Assembly: GCA_029959085.1 (NCBI GenBank)
Contig: JARWIR010000016.1
Location: 5,315,441-5,379,440 of the forward strand
Length of the DNA stretch: 64,000 bases
Direction of reading: 5' to 3'
Source: Nemophila menziesii
Lineage: Eukaryota > Streptophyta > Magnoliopsida > Boraginales > Hydrophyllaceae
Both the position numbers and the translations under genes were made by a program. Shown here in pieces: positions 11,464-23,169 of this stretch (the stretch's first letter is position 1; the number at the start of each line of letters is the position of its first letter). The notes beneath the pieces were generated by a model, which worked only from the letters and a program-made list of their open reading frames with translations, had not been told where the DNA came from and did no database searches.

Positions 11464-11772
11464 GCGACTACATTGGCGTTTTCCCGACTAGTAACATGTA
11501 TCATTCGCTACTAGTTCATAAGTAAGAACTATTCGGGAAAAGTGGTCATGCTTCTCGCGACTACTTTGTAGTCGGTAATAATCAATAAAATATTCATTAA
11601 ATTATTGGTGGTCCACTTTCCCGCCCAGTGGAAAGACACGCGTTTCACTCTAACTATTAGCGACTACAAACGCGAAAAACCCATGTGGCGGTCAAAATAC
11701 GAACACGTGTCAGTCAGACAACATAATCCCGACTACTTTACTAATATTTCGCGACTACTTCATGTAGTCGCG
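11464..11772. repeat. CACTA subterminal-type repeat array, left
   Basis: Contains about seven gcgactac or ccgacta motifs. Two form palindromes: gcgactactttgtagtcgg at about 11557 and gcgactacttcatgtagtcg at about 11751. In En/Spm elements such motifs bind TnpA near the termini (established). Here they lie between the two genes and just upstream of a TATA-like sequence and leader at 11780-11830, so they may also be promoter elements of the downstream gene (inference). Confidence 0.7.
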
Positions 11773-11789
11773 AAAACCTTTGTCTTATA

Positions 11790-14674
11790 TCTACTCCCCG
11801 AGACACTCCCTCTCTCATTTCCTTACACTACTCTTCATAAAAAACACTCATCTCTCTCGATTTCTACCCTTCCAAGCTTGGATTGAAGCTAGAAACATAT
11901 CCCAATCATCACAGACGGTAATATTTTCCTGATTCCACCTATTATTTCACTTTTTTTCTTAAGATTTCAATACATTTTATTCCATTTTTCATAACTAACC
12001 TAATTTTTTTTGCTTTGTGTTTAATAAGAATCATATGGGCATGGAATCTACATCAAAAGAGCTTCTATTTCATCAATCAAGGTAAGTTTTTCAACAACTT
12101 TTTGTGATTTAATTTTCAAGCTGTTTTTCAATTTATTTTTGTTTTTTGATTATTTGATGTTATGATGAATTCCGAATATTAGAGGTAGTTTTAGGATGCT
12201 ATAAATCTTAATTTTAACACATATTAGAAGCTAAAATGGAAAAAAGTACTATATGATAATTTTCATGAATTTTTTTTGGTGATGATAGTGAATTCTGAAT
12301 TTTGTAGGTGTTATTTGGGTGTGATTTATGCTATTTTAGACAATATTTAAATGCTAGATTATGAGAAAATTAATTGTATAATTTTAGGGTTTATTAGGGT
12401 TTTTTTAGGATTTTAACAACATTTAATGTAAAATTATGAAATTAAAAATCTAGATATAATTTGCATTTTTAGGCCTAAATTGTTTATATAAAAATGTAGG
12501 GACCAAACTGCAATTTAAAAAAATAAAAGGAATATAATTTGTACTAAAATGTTTTTTAAGAAAATATAAGGACAAAAATGCAATTCTTTGTAAAATATTA
12601 CATTAAATAAAGTAGGACTAAAATAGTTTATAAAAAAATATTAGGACTAAGATGCAATTTATCAAAAAAGTCAAAAAAAGGATCAATTTGCAAATTTAAC
12701 AAATAGTTAAAAAAAATTATATATATTTTCATTTATTACTGTATGATTAATATAATTTTTTTTTGTGTAATACAGATTGTATTTGGAATATTGGATGTAT
12801 TATTTTATTTTTAAAGTGATCAAATTTATTTAATTTATTTAATTTTGTTATTGTAATATTTATTTTGTATTTTTGTATTTAATTTGTATTTCATTTGTAA
12901 TAATTTGGTGATATAATAATTTATATTTAATGATTATTTATCTCTTTTAAATAAATTGCAAATTATTAGATGGCCGACGTGAGCTCTAGGACACACTGAG
13001 GGGACGGTGGGGGCCGAGACCCAAACCAAAATCCGAACAGAAACCTTGCTAACTGTAACACTCAAGGGGGTAAATAAAAAATTTATATCAGAAATAATTT
13101 TAAATGTAACTTATATTTTAATAAAATATAATTTAAAACAGAACCAATTAAGCGGAAAGTATGGGGAAACGCGACCCTAAAATCTGCCGTTAGGGGTACT
13201 AAAAGCTGTCGGGTATCCACTGCCGATCGATTTCTGTATTTTTGACGACACGTGGAACCCATCTGGTAAATACGGGAAACACGTTAGCTAGGTGATCGGG
13301 ATAACTGTTCGAGAGAAAATACCGCCATGCTACAAATCATGGAGTAAAGTTCCGATTGCCGACAAAATATTAGTTTTTAAGCGATGATCGTTAATGTTAA
13401 TACTTATATTTATTAATTTATTAATTTATTAACTTAATTTAACTTTAAAAATAATCTTGGATGTAGCAATTTTTCGATATACCTAATTGGAGGAGAAGGG
13501 ATGATTGGAAATTTATATCTGGGAATCTGGATGATACAATGCGATTAAGGTACAAAGACTACAAATATGATACGAAGAGGGACTATTACTTGCTGGGTAA
13601 GAAACCTAGTGATTTATCTGATGAGATCTGGAAGAGGTGTTGTGAATTGTGGGGTTCGAAGCAGGCGAAGGTTTATATATATTTTTTTAATTTTTTAATC
13701 TAGATTATATATAACGTTATTAATATTTGTATTTTAAATTTTTCAGAACCAGGCAAAGGAGAATAAATCAAACCGAGAGAAACAAAAGAATAAGAGTGGA
13801 GCGGGGTCTCGAAAATATTCCCAAACTCGGGATATGTTTTACGAGGTACTTTGTTTTATATGTATAGGTGTTTAATGTATTTTGAAAAGCTTTTAACTAT
13901 TATGAATGAAACAGGGTGTTGAGAATTAGATCCCGTTGGGAGGGTGGTAGCTAGGGATGAGGCAACTCAAGAAGACATCCCTATTCCTCAAATGGGTTGG
14001 TTTTTCGAGGTGGTGGGCAAAAGTAAGAAAACACAGCAGTGGAGGTCCGAGGGTTATAGGAACGCTGATGTAAGTTTATTCTTAAAAGAAAAATTTAAAT
14101 TATAATTTTATTCATAAATTTATTTTAATATTTTTTCGTGTCTATAATTAAACATAAATTGTTAAGGGATGCTATGAAAGATCAAGTGACTCAGAGTCAA
14201 TCGGATGAAGGCTTAGCTCGTGAGTTGTCGCAAAAGGAGCAAATCAAGGCGGTGAGAGAAACTGCTTTAAAGGCTGTTAGGTCGCCAAAAAAGAGCTAGA
14301 CACCGGGCGTGGGTCGACCGAAAAAGAAGAAGAGTCCTTCGACCACCCCGGCACAAGACGAGCATAAGACAATGATGATGGAGGAAATAAATGAGCTTCG
14401 AGTAGCCCAAGGACTTCCAGAGTACAGACGCCCTGATCGACCCTCTACTAGCATTGAGCCTCCAGTGTTTTCTCGGGCTATTGTGAGTGATGCGATGGGA
14501 TGGATTAACGAGATGAGAGCACGTGAAGGTTTGCCCCCTTTTCAGCCTATGCCTCCTACTGGTAGTGCATCCGAGAGACTAGTTGATGAAGATAGTCATG
14601 AAGAGATGGGCGAAGATGATGATGAAGATGACGAGTCCGAGGGAGAAGAGGGGACCCGTTTATATGGCCTTTAG
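11790..14674 (+). pseudogene. CACTA TnpA-like gene (Transposase_24 family), multi-exon, with stops
   Basis: The leader exon starts near 11790 and ends at 11917 (donor gtaata). A small exon, 12029-12081, has an in-frame ATG. A long AT-rich intron ends at 12969. The next exon opens with ATG at 12970, reading MADVSSRTH, then a stop. Later exons carry the family core: TWNPSGKYGKHVS at about 13250, NWRRRDDWKFISGNLDD from about 13480, KKPSDLSDEIWKRCCELW at about 13603, and a basic linker from 13747. The final open part (14170-14674) has one stop at 14297. It ends with a repeated helix of the type INE(L/M)RxxxGLP and an acidic tail. In this family the protein binds subterminal repeats and assists Tnp2. 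Exon limits are by eye; the stops make it non-functional as it stands. Confidence 0.75.
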
Positions 14675-14699
14675 TTGATTGTTTTTAGTTATTTTGGTG

Positions 14700-14882
14700 A
14701 TGTAATATGACTTTGACTTTGGTTGACTTTGGTTGACTTTGTTTGACTGTGTTTGACTTTAGTTGACTTTGGATTATTTTGGTATTTTAATTAGTTATTT
14801 TGGTTTATAATTGGTATTTTAATTATTAATTGTATTTTTTAATTGAATGTGTTTGACTGTGTTTGACTTTGGTTGACTTTAG
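14700..14882. repeat. Short tandem repeat ttgactttgg
   Basis: Imperfect 10-bp units (ttgactttgg, ttgactgtgt, ttgacttta) recur about ten times in two blocks, roughly 14705-14772 and 14852-14882, just after the TnpA-like stop codon. It lies in the presumed 3' untranslated region. Confidence 0.7.
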
Positions 14883-14965
14883 AATTATTTTTAATTGCAA
14901 TATTACAATTAAATATAATTCAGAAATCATATTTTTTTATTTAAAAAAAATAAATAAAACACTAT

Positions 14966-15357
14966 TAGCGACTACTCGTAGTCGCAAAAATCAAATAGTT
15001 GTAGTCCATATTTATCAACTATTTGCGACTACATGTAGTCGTTAATTTGAAAGCAATTTACGACTACAATGTAGTCGACATATATAACTCATGCACGACT
15101 ACATTGTAGTCGTCAATAACTAAGACATTTACGACTACACCTGTAGTCGGTAATAATTACGTTATACACGACTACACAGTAGTCGCAAATACCTAATTAC
15201 TTCTACCGACTACTTATTAGGTGTGTGTCGTTAGTTATGACTTCTAACGACAAGTTTCTCGCGACTAAGTTTTTACGACTACATGTAGTCGGCAGAAACC
15301 AGAATCGTTTTTCGCGACTACTTTTTTTTTCTTTAGCGACTACAGATGTAGTTGCGG
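14966..15357. repeat. CACTA subterminal repeat array, right
   Basis: About ten copies of cgactac paired with gtagtcg, mostly as near-perfect palindromes with 0-4 bp spacers. Examples are gcgactactcgtagtcgc at 14967, cgactacatgtagtcg at 15027, and others near 15061, 15096, 15131, 15170, 15276 and 15336. Spacing is about 35-50 bp. This is denser and better preserved than the left array and fits the 3' subterminal region of a CACTA element. Confidence 0.78.
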
Positions 15358-15387
15358 AAGCTGTTAAACGGTGTAGTGGGTGGAGAT

Positions 15388-16042
15388 TGTTGAAAGTAAA
15401 GTCAAACCATTTGGTTAAACATGTGATGTGGCCGATGAGTTGGACTCTTATGTGGCTATTATATTGACTTGAGTCAATATATAACTTAAGTTGTTTTACG
15501 GGAATAACTTGTTTGGTACATTAGACACGTGGCTGCATCTGGACCCTTGATGGATATAAGAGATGGAGGGTTGTGATTGAAACCCTCCACTACTCGGTAT
15601 ATATAGCTTTCTCTCTCAGCTTTGGTCAGACTTCTTCTTCTCTTCTTTGATTTCGTCTCTTCCGCTCTCTCATCTTCTTCAGCAGATATTTCAGGGTTTA
15701 TTGTAAACTCCACTTTCTGAGTTATAAGGAAACTGGATTTAAATAGATAGATCAAGATTCTCTCTTTATAATTGAGAAGTATTTCTCAATAGGTGTTAGG
15801 GTTTCTGATTGGAGCTCTCAGTTTCAATTCTTGTATTTCTGAATATCTTATCTGAAGTTGTAACCGTATTTGATAGTGCAAGAAGCCTTTTTCTTGGACG
15901 ACTTCAACGTGGATGTAGGTCATTTAGTGTTGAACCACGATAAATCTTCTTGTTCTTTACTTTTCTGCAATTTTCTTTTACTTTCGTTTTCTGGGTTCGT
16001 GAAACAAAGTTTTAACCATAAATCCTTGATCTATTTTTGCCA
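15388..16042 (+). mobile_element. Probable solo copia-type LTR
   Basis: Starts tgttgaaag and carries a typical LTR layout: TATA box ggtatatatagc at about 15595-15606, a CT-rich leader, then a U5-like region with a gtggatgtaggtca block near 15910. No primer site, coding region or second copy follows. Ending at tttgcca (16042) gives flanks gagat (15383-15387) and aagat (16043-16047), a 4/5 match to a 5-bp target duplication. An alternative end is at gaaaca (16006). Orientation follows the TATA box. Confidence 0.6.
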
Positions 16043-17501
16043 AAGATAAAAATATTTTACACTGTGATTTTACAACTCGTGTTTCATTTTAAAAAAATAA
16101 TAATAATAAATATTTGGTACATTATTATTTTTATTTGATAAATTAGATGTATTATTTAACCGATATCTTTTCGTCCAATAATTTAGCCGATAAGAAGAAG
16201 AGCATGGGTTGTTTTCTTCTAGATAAACCAAGTTTTGAATTTCAATAATGGAGTGTTTTCAACAAAATAAAAATAGAATTGGTGTGACCATTTTTTCTAT
16301 TGGAGAAGAAAAAGATGCACGACGAAACAAAAGAAATTGACAGAACGTAAAAGTAAACCCAGAATTCATATGAGAATAGAAAATGGAGAAATTAACTGCA
16401 ACTGTATATGGTGTAGTGACCAAAAAAAAAACTGTATATGGTGGCGATAAAATTATCAAATAACAAAAATGTTTTGGAATAGAAATTCATTCAAATTAGA
16501 TTATTATTAAAATATATCTTAAAAATATAAATCGTGTTTTGAGAGAATATATTTCTGAAAATGAATAAAATTATGGAGGTGGGGCTCTTCTCACAACTTT
16601 AAGAGAATCATCACCCTTCAACTCGATTATCCATCAAATTCAACTCTATTACAAAATTACTTTATTAATTGTTGTATTAAGAGATAAAGGAGGATAAGAG
16701 CAAAAATATTGTTCATCCTTCCTAACTAAATTAGCTTAAGTTTTAAGGTTATTTGATCATCAATCTTACATCAAAACATATAAACACCCACCAAATTTAC
16801 ATAATACAAAGGTTTATAATAAGTTAGATCCCAAAATCCAAAGTTATGTGTAACTCATCAGATGGATTGCATAGGAGGAAACTTCGGAATTTGCTGAAGA
16901 ATATAATGATGGAGACATGCAAAGAAAAAAGGTTTGTTTTTCAAGGATGAAATAGAATTTTATTGATAAAGTTTTGAACAGATCAATATTAAAAATGGAT
17001 AAGGAAGATTACTATACTTTGAAGTGGTGAGCTGAGCTTAGGAAGATCAAGCAAAGGGAGGAGCAAGATGTTTCCATTATTATTAGCTATAAAGTTTTTA
17101 GTTATAAGATGTTTAATGTTAATATCAATTGTGTTTCAGTTTCAACAAAAACCTAAAAATACCAAAGGAAAATTAGTAACACTTGCAAATAGAGGTTGAA
17201 AGTTAAATACGTTAATCTTGATGACAAATCAACAAATTGTATCTTAGTTGGATCTTAGTTGAAATAGGTTACGAGAATAATTATAACTTAGGTCATGTTA
17301 ATCATAGAAGAAATACTAATTCTAAAGTTTAAGTAAAAAATCTTAAGTAGGACTTTGAACTAGGAATTTAGTTCTACTGCTACAAGTAAGATGAATCTTT
17401 TACATCTGGCCGTCATGCAAGTAGAACCTACTTCGTAGTTTGAGTTTTATATTTTGTTATTCAATATTAAGAGACTATGTATATGGAGGTTTTTATCTAC
17501 A
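16043..17501. other. Unassigned AT-rich DNA
   Basis: No gene, inverted repeat or recognised element was found. A short duplication of actgtatatggtg occurs around 16398-16444. Confidence 0.4.
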
Positions 17502-18972
17502 AGGTCTTGAAGATACCTTAAATTATTTCCCAACCTTATTTACCTTCTTTTCTTATTAAATGCCTTAAACAGATTTTAACACTATAAACTAAAATCTCAT
17601 TTATATTTATGCCCCTTTTTGTTTTCCCACCCTATATATACTAAGTTGAAAAACTTGAAATTCAGATTACTTTTTCTCTCTCTTCCTCTCAACTCACGGT
17701 CAATACACTTTTGTAAACATTACCTTCCTTCTCTATGAAGGAGAAAAGGCAACCATGGCTGCTTGCCTGAACCTCTTCACTATCGCCTACTCACTTCTGC
17801 CGTGAACTTCATTCGAGCTTCATGGAGATGGAAGCTGGAAACGAAGAATCTCACGCAATGAAGACCGCCATGGATCGTGAAGCATTAACATCGGAGTTCG
17901 CCTGCACAAGTAAACTGCCATTCTTGAGGTTTCGAGATCCGCCATTCTTGAGGCTTCGAGCTTTCCAGCTTGTTAGTGTCGTTCGAGATCTCTGGCCATG
18001 AAGGCGAGCAAAAGCAGCTCCTACGAGATCCAGTGCGTTCGAGATCCAGTCCATTCGAGCTTCTTTTTTCTTGCAAAGCTGGAGTGTAGTTGAGCTTCGA
18101 TATCTGATATCTCGACGGAGAAAGCACAGCAGATCGACGCATAAATCACAACAACTAGCCGAAGAAGATGGTTTAGATCAGCAAGGCTGTTCGAGGACCA
18201 TGTCGTTCGCGGTCCAGACTGGTGCTCCTGGGAGCTCGTGAAGTTATGCTTTGCCAGAGAAGACAGCGAGCCATGGCAACTGCATCGCGAAGGTTTACTT
18301 TTCCGGAGAAGACAACGAGTTCGTGAAGGTATGCCTCGCCGGAGTAGATCCATCCCCTGGAAGCCTTGGCAGCTACGCGTTCCCTGTGCTCCTTTGTGGC
18401 TTCAATGTTGTTGTGTCTTCAATGGTGAAGGATGGTCTCAAGGCGGCGATGTGCCGGGATCTCTGTTCACGCCGACAATGTTCACACTAGCAAGTAATCT
18501 AGTTAAAAGAAGAAGCTGAGAAAGACTAACGAGTTTTTTTGTGTAGATCTGGTAAACCAGTTAGTTTTTTCTATTTTTTTATTGTAATTAGTTGTAATAA
18601 TGTGTTATAAAAGTGATACTCTGTACTTTTTAGCATTTTTCAATAATACTTTTTTTTAATAATACTCATTAATTCTTATTTAGACTCATCAATTTTTCTA
18701 TAGTACTCATAAATTTTTATAGAGTATTCATCATTTTTTTTCGAAACTCTATATTTTATTCCGATACTCATTGTTTTTTTCCTATACTCTATGTTTTTTT
18801 CGGTGGTCGGAGGTCGGAGTTAGGTTGATAGTGGAGAGAGATGAACATCGATATCACTCCTTTTGTCAGTGTTAGTAATGATATTTTAGTATTTGGTCAT
18901 CTTTGAGGTCTTTTTAAAGAAGTAAGATTTCCACTAGTTTTTATAGGAAGAAAATCTAGTCTCCAAGACCCT
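17502..18972 (+). mobile_element. TIR element with internal promoter, copy 1 (unclassified DNA transposon)
   Basis: Ends aggtcttgaagat and, read in reverse, agggtcttggagact form short inverted repeats. About 190 bp inside the left end and 450 bp inside the right end align with copy 2 (33301-34760, opposite orientation). The conserved left end includes a TATA box (cctatatata, 17631-17640) and a CT-rich leader. The conserved right end includes runs of tactcat/gagtatt and a ggtggtcggaggtcggag block. The middle (~17700-18520) is GC-richer and not like the middle of copy 2. It contains only short ORFs, the longest 93-110 codons overlapping on both strands, with no recognised domain. No target duplication was seen. 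It may be a Pack-type element carrying captured sequence (inference). Confidence 0.65.
17631..17640 (+). promoter_or_regulatory. TATA box inside TIR element copy 1
   Basis: cctatatata followed after about 30 bp by a CT-rich leader. The same TATA box with similar surroundings is kept in copy 2 at about 34615-34624 on the minus strand, so the promoter is part of the element. Confidence 0.55.
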
Positions 18973-18988
18973 ATGTGTCAATCACCCA

Positions 18989-19233
18989 TCTATATAATAT
19001 ATAAAAGGAAGATCAATGGTTGAATGTGTAATTTACTTTTGACATGTGTCATTTCACGTTTTATATTTGTCATTTTATTTTGTTATATAATATATTTTAT
19101 TATTTTCTTTATTATGAGATATAAATTTTCCGATTAAGATAGCACATCACAATTTAAGAATTTTTTTATATTATATATAATAATTTTTTAACTTGAATTG
19201 TGTTGTTGTGCATCGTACAAGATCCAAACCTAG
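18989..19233 (+). mobile_element. Short non-autonomous Helitron
   Basis: Starts tctatataatatataaaagg and ends cctag. A small hairpin (ttgtgc-atc-gtacaa, one wobble pair) lies about 11 bp before the end. It is inserted between A (18988) and T (19234) with no target duplication. These are the hallmarks of plant Helitrons: 5' TC, 3' CTRR, subterminal hairpin and AT target. At 245 bp, it has no coding capacity. Confidence 0.8.
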
Positions 19234-19273
19234 TTGGGAAAGTAACCAATATCAAGGCATGCATGGATATTGG

Positions 19274-20078
19274 CAGGGCGACCCGAGCGTCTTAAGTGTA
19301 CCTAAGGCGAGAAAAAAATAGGGCTTTTTATATTTATAATAAAAAAATCCTGTTTTGACCAAACAAATCATATATAAAAATATTTACTAATAAAATTCAT
19401 GAAATAAATAATTATTAAAAAATTAAGATATTATATATAAAACAATTATATAAAAAGAATTTGAAAAAATACATTTAAAATTTTACTAAATTCACTTTAA
19501 AAACATTTATGTGTTTTTTTGATATACAAAGTTATTGATTAAATATTCGTGTTTAAGTCTTCGTTTATCATATTTTGCTCAATCGATAATACAATATGAC
19601 CAGATTCGTATTTGTGAATCATGATAACTGATAGCATAGTAGTAGAATAATTGAACATTTTTATTTGACGAACTTATTCCCAATAATTTTTTTATTTTAA
19701 GTTTTGTTTTTAAATTTCGTTTGATTTTTTAAAGTGGGTTCAATTAAACTTGTGACAAATGTATAATGATAACATAATTTAAAAAAATCTTGCTTGTTAA
19801 TATGTTGACCTTTAAATAGGCTTTTTATTGTTTATTTGGGTTGACTTACCTTTTGTTTGTCTATCCGTTGGCAAAGGAGAAAATATAGTAAAAACAAAAT
19901 ACACAATACAGATTTCAAACTCGCGCCCCGCAACTTAAGGAAACACTAACATATCTATTGCACCAAGACTTTGTATTATATGCCTTAAAAATATTATATA
20001 TATACTATTTTTTTGGGGCCCACAAAAATTGGGGCCCAGAGCGACCGCCTTGGTTGTCTTGGGCTTGGTCCGGCGCTG
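19274..20078. mobile_element. Non-autonomous hAT element (805 bp)
   Basis: A perfect 8-bp target duplication gatattgg (19266-19273 and 20079-20086) flanks a unit whose ends cagggcgacc and, in reverse, cagcgccggacc are imperfect inverted repeats. The ends are GC-rich with gggcccc stretches and the middle is AT-rich. An 8-bp duplication and CAGGG-type ends are typical of hAT elements. No transposase ORF is present. Confidence 0.83.
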
Positions 20079-20344
20079 GATATTGGTTTCTAGTATAATT
20101 TGCAGTACAATTTGATTATATGTAGACCCGATACTACTTCTCTTTGTAAGTGTATTTGTCAAATCTCCATTACTTAGAAACAAAAATGGATTTTAAAATT
20201 AGATATCTTGTGTTCTCTTGTAGTAATAATTATAATACCAAACTTCATAATCCTTGTAGAAAATTTGTGTTTATTTTTCTTTTACATTTTAAAAGTAGTA
20301 GTTTTCTCTTTGTTAGTCATTGTAATACTTTCAAGGTTCCTTTA

Positions 20345-21770
20345 ATGGCGAATTTCGATATGAGTGATCTTTCCTCGTCCAGTTAAACAATGAAAATGAA
20401 AACAAAAAATCTCAGGATTTAATAGCATTAGGGTTATATCAAGAGTTGTATCACCTAATAGAGAGGCTACTAGCTATCTTCTACAAGTCTTGGGTGATAT
20501 TAAAGTCTTTGTGGGTGATTCTCATAAGTACATCAAAGCGAAATGGGTGGTTAAGGAGAATTTTTTATGTACAGAGATTAGGAAAAATCTCTTTAATGTT
20601 GAAACCAATAAGGCGAATGAAATTTCTAGGGGTTTGAATATGCGTCCTAGACTATTCCTTGTCTTCGGTTTAGCGACAAACATGTCAACTTTTCTTTAGC
20701 TTGGATACAAGTGGGGGTGTTAGCTTACATGCAAAACACGTTGAATACCATTATTGATCTGGCCAAAAGTTTATCGATCTCGAAGAAGCTACCTTTCCAA
20801 AATATTAGTTGCTTATCGTGAAGGTGTTGAGATTTCGCATAAGGTTTAATATCAAAGATCCTTTGCAAGTAGAGGTTTATCTTAAACAAATTGGCGGTGC
20901 AGGTCGGGTAACTTTCACATATGAACACATGGTTATTTTTTTATTATAGATGTGGTAAAGTCGGTCACATAGAAGGTGATTGTCCTAAACCGACATGGAA
21001 AGACCTAGAAGATCCAAATGTAGTTCAAACTGTGACGTGGAGTAGAGAAAATACTATTAAGGTGTCACTAAGTCAAACTTTATATGGCATTCAAAGGAAA
21101 GTTTACAAAGGTTTTACGTTGATTATTCAGTTGGGGAATAACAGAGGAGATGATCCACCTGAAGACCCAGGTAATCCAGTTCCTCGTGAGAAATAATTAC
21201 AACGAAATATAGGAGTTAAGTTTGTGGGATAATCTTCCGAAAAGGATATAGAGATAGGTTTATGAGAGCTAATTCGGATTTAAGGTATGATGGATAGAAG
21301 GATCGTGACTATAGCAGAACTAATTTTCTACATGATATCAATCAGGAGGCTAAAGGTCTCAATTTAACTAAAAATGGAAATGACAGTAGAGCTAAAGAGA
21401 AGTTTAATCATGTGATCATTCCCGGAGTAGGTATGGTATTAGCGCTGAGAATATGGGCTTGTTAGGTACAAAACTTATTCATAACATTCTTATTTCCAAC
21501 TAGAAGGAGGGGGAGCATAAATACAGTGATAAGGCCTATAAGGATATAGATATCAAGACTTAAAAATCCAAGGTGTTGGAAGGATTAGGGCAACAAGGTT
21601 TTCTTAAACGTCGTATAGATTATATGAGAAGTTTCAAAGGTAATAACAAACAAAGGAAACTTGAAGAAAAAGTTTTTATATTGAAAGGATTGCAAATTGA
21701 AGAAAAAATTGTGGAAGATATGGATGAAGAAACCTTAAGTGATGATAGAGATAGTAGTGAGGTTGGTTAG
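20345..21770 (+). pseudogene. LINE-a ORF1 (DUF4283-type, CCHC knuckle)
   Basis: An ATG at 20345 (MANFDMSDLSSS) fits the usual ORF1 start. A degraded DUF4283-like part spans about 20440-20900. The segment RVTFTYEHM just before a knuckle reading YYRCGKVGHIEGDC (about 20945-20986) is typical. The first Cys of the CCHC has become Tyr. The C-terminal part continues as a charged region, with an open piece at 21573-21770 ending in an acidic tail. ORF1 proteins bind LINE RNA. Many stops and shifts are present. Confidence 0.72.
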
Positions 21771-22044
21771 ACTTGTTAGATAATGATCTTATAGATTTTT
21801 GAAACGGTGGAGCTCATGTGTCAAAGTATGGTTCTCTGGAAGAACCAAAAAAAGAGGACCCGTTTAATGTGTATAGTGGAGATGACAAAGATTATTAGCC
21901 AATGAGTGGTGAATCGTCTAGTGAGAAAAGTGATGGGTCTAGCCAAAGTAAGGGTGGGAATAGGTTTGGTTTTAAGAATAAAGAGCATCTCAATTATAAT
22001 AAGAGGGGAAGTGGTCGTCCCCTAAACAAGGTCACCAATCAGGG

Positions 22045-22650
22045 ATGAGTACTCGTATTTGGAATTGTTAGGGTATCCAAGCACCCTTGACAATGTTCTG
22101 TATCAAGTCTGTGCTTGGTAAGTTTAAACCTGAAATCGCGTGTTTATATGAGACGATGTTGTGTCTTGACGACTCTTTTGATGTTCTAAGAACTTTAAGA
22201 TATCCTAATCATTTTGTTAGCGACCTAAAGGGTAGTGCACATCATTCCGGGGGTATTTTGTTAATATGTCAATCGTCTGTTGAGCTTGATGTTATTTTGT
22301 GTAGTCAGTTCCATGTAACCGTTCATATTTATAATAATAGGTTTACGTATTATATTATCTATGTTCACCCCCCTAATAATTTTGAAGATCAACTTAATTT
22401 ATGGTATAAGATATCTAATTGTAAAACTAATATTAGTGAATTTTGTATACTAATCAGTGATTTTAATGATATTCTTAATATTGATGAGAAATATAGTAAT
22501 ACTTCTCCTAATAGGAAACATATGTTTTAGTTTAATTAGTTTATTTCTAGTTATGGTTTCCCAAAAGTTCCTTCTTATGGTTTCTTTTATACGTGGACTA
22601 ATCCTTGTCAAGATAATAAACTCGGCAAGGTCAAATTTGATCAGCTTTTG
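22045..22650 (+). pseudogene. LINE-a endonuclease domain
   Basis: ATG at 22045 reads MSTRIWNC-stop-GIQAPLT, the usual start of the AP-type endonuclease of plant LINEs; the Arg/Gln codon of WNC(R/Q)G is now a stop. An open stretch, 22087-22530, includes SGGILLIC and ISDFNDIL, the latter matching the GDFN motif with Gly changed to Ser. Frameshifts follow. Confidence 0.7.
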
Positions 22651-23169
22651 CATCTAATGATTGGTTAAATAGGTTTCCTAACACTCAAGTATTCATACCT
22701 CCAGCAATAGGATCAGACCACTCACCGTTAATTTTACAATATGATCCCACTATGAGGCAAGGACAAAGGTTTTTTATATTTGGATCTTTTTGGATTGAAC
22801 ATGAACAATGCTCAAATAGTTAAGACATCTTAGGGAGATCCTGGATCGAAAGTTTCACTGTCACACTTTGTTGAGGAAAGAGATAATACTATTAGCTCTC
22901 TAGAAAGATGGAGTAGAAAAATCTTTGAAAAGCATGAATCACAAATCCAAGAATTGAAGGATATACTGATGGTACTGGCAAAGATAGAACCAACATAACA
23001 AAGTCAAAAGAAAAAAAAATAAACTATAAGGAAAACAATAAAAATAACATATGAGAATGAAGAGAAATTCAGGTAGGACAGATCAAGACAAATTTGTATC
23101 ATATGCGGCGATATGAATACCAAATTTTTCACATGTACACTATTCAGTGAAGAAATGGTAACAAGATTA

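Larger units (their letters stand above)
9748..15379 (+). mobile_element. Decayed CACTA (En/Spm) transposon
   Basis: Both characteristic plant CACTA genes are present on the plus strand: the C-terminal part of a Tnp2-type transposase (9748-11250) and a Transposase_24/TnpA-like gene (11790-14674). Each is followed or preceded by arrays of GCGACTAC/GTAGTCGC motifs, the usual kind of subterminal TnpA-binding repeat. The transposase catalytic core is absent from the left part. No matching CACTA inverted termini were found; a candidate right end is gtgtagtg at 15371-15378, just before the solo LTR. The span could be one internally deleted element or two abutting ones; the middle array at 11464-11772 leaves this open. 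Confidence 0.75.

Noticed and set aside
11464..15357. Palindrome arrays as a CRISPR array
   Set aside because: Units are short, irregularly spaced palindromes next to CACTA transposase genes in a plant sequence; no constant repeat or cas gene.
7626..15378. cactacaa at 7626 and gtgtagtg at 15371 as the two ends of one CACTA element
   Set aside because: Only the first 7 bases match as inverted repeats and the 3-bp flanks differ. The left one also lies just outside an unrelated MITE.
17851..18519. Overlapping ORFs of 67-110 codons on both strands in TIR element copy 1
   Set aside because: No recognisable domain, overlapping frames on both strands, no conservation with copy 2. Kept only as possible captured cargo.
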